Assembly: GCF_002505485.1 (NCBI RefSeq)
Contig: NZ_DAVG01000123.1
Coordinates: 7,790-71,789, forward strand
Direction: 5' to 3'
DNA length: 64,000 nucleotides
Origin: Methanosarcina sp. UBA5
Lineage (GTDB): Archaea; Halobacteriota; Methanosarcinia; Methanosarcinales; Methanosarcinaceae
Made by a program: the position numbers and the translations under genes. Positions 63,812 through 64,000 of this stretch are shown here, one piece after another. Below the pieces are notes generated by a model. The model was given only the letters and a program-made list of their open reading frames with translations. It made no database searches and had not been told where the DNA came from. The stretch's first letter is position 1. Every line of letters starts with the position of its first letter.

Positions 63812-64000
63812 TCTTTCGGTATCTTTCGGCTCAAGCTCTGATCTCTTACAGGTCATCCAAAGAGCTCCCAAGAAAAACCGCTCAAGGAAACGGTAATGTA
63901 TGAGATCTATAGCAAAAAATAGGTCTTGAAATTAAAAAAGAAATATATTGTAACGTAGATTTGTATTGAACAAAGGCGTAAACATGGGAAACAGATACCA
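63812..64000. other. Window end with possible new gene start
   Basis: AT-rich DNA. ATG at 63985 (MGNRY) may open a gene that continues past the window; five codons are too few to say more. Confidence 0.25.

Overview
The window looks like a Methanosarcina-type methanogenic archaeon. Pointers are an archaeal core translation and transcription cluster (L21e, Rpo4, DUF655, KsgA, Mtq2-like methylase), archaeal-only enzymes (GHMP shikimate kinase, PpcA, Pus10, TrmY, Trm1, ThiN), the methanogen-specific redox regulator MsvR, bacterial-type gyrase, and long AT-rich intergenic spaces full of dispersed repeats. The genus assignment comes from recognising protein families, not from a database search.

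Layout. 1-3.0 kb: end of gyrB and gyrA. 3.4-13.9 kb: an accessory stretch with a chagasin-like protease inhibitor, a frameshifted pentapeptide-repeat/ion-channel gene, a DUF457 membrane protein, superoxide dismutase, a decayed IS66-family element with intact terminal repeats, several unknown genes and a CcdA-like transporter. 14.6-22 kb: aminotransferase, hexulose-phosphate isomerase, an Era-like GTPase/DUF2073 operon, PhoU with an AbrB-like front end, and an aroK-aroQ-purE operon. 22.7-34.5 kb: transposase scraps, a beta-helix surface protein, PEP carboxylase, hybrid cluster protein, a membrane zinc-ribbon protein lying between repeat blocks, an odd tRNA-Cys, stand-alone ThiN and a universal stress protein. 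34.6-40.3 kb: PspA with its partner, MsvR, a winged-helix/DUF2110/Trm1 group and a broken lipoprotein. 40.8-51 kb: an intact cupredoxin-like lipoprotein, MgtC/DUF4010 transporter, phosphoesterase, the TrmY-Pus10 pair and the translation/transcription cluster. 51-64 kb: a surface protein, several tiny membrane ORFs, a flippase, a Ca-type P-ATPase, NudC, a TetR/flavodoxin-ferredoxin pair and an AT-rich unknown gene.

How genes work together. Pus10 and TrmY act in sequence on tRNA position 54. AroK and AroQ belong to aromatic synthesis. Superoxide dismutase, Hcp, MsvR and the flavodoxin-ferredoxin fit oxidative or nitrosative stress handling. PspA and its partner fit envelope stress.

Most striking observations: two conserved genes (ksgA, phoU) whose conserved N-termini lie upstream of any ATG/GTG/TTG; a tRNA-Cys with A instead of U at position 33; at least four families of dispersed inverted-repeat elements; paired palindromic operators in front of the flavodoxin-ferredoxin gene and a six-copy 13-bp satellite in front of its tetR neighbour; a palindrome next to the msvR TATA box; and small membrane-protein ORFs of 30-57 codons. 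I see no CRISPR array, rRNA gene or intact transposon, and no single locus I can confidently call a new system.
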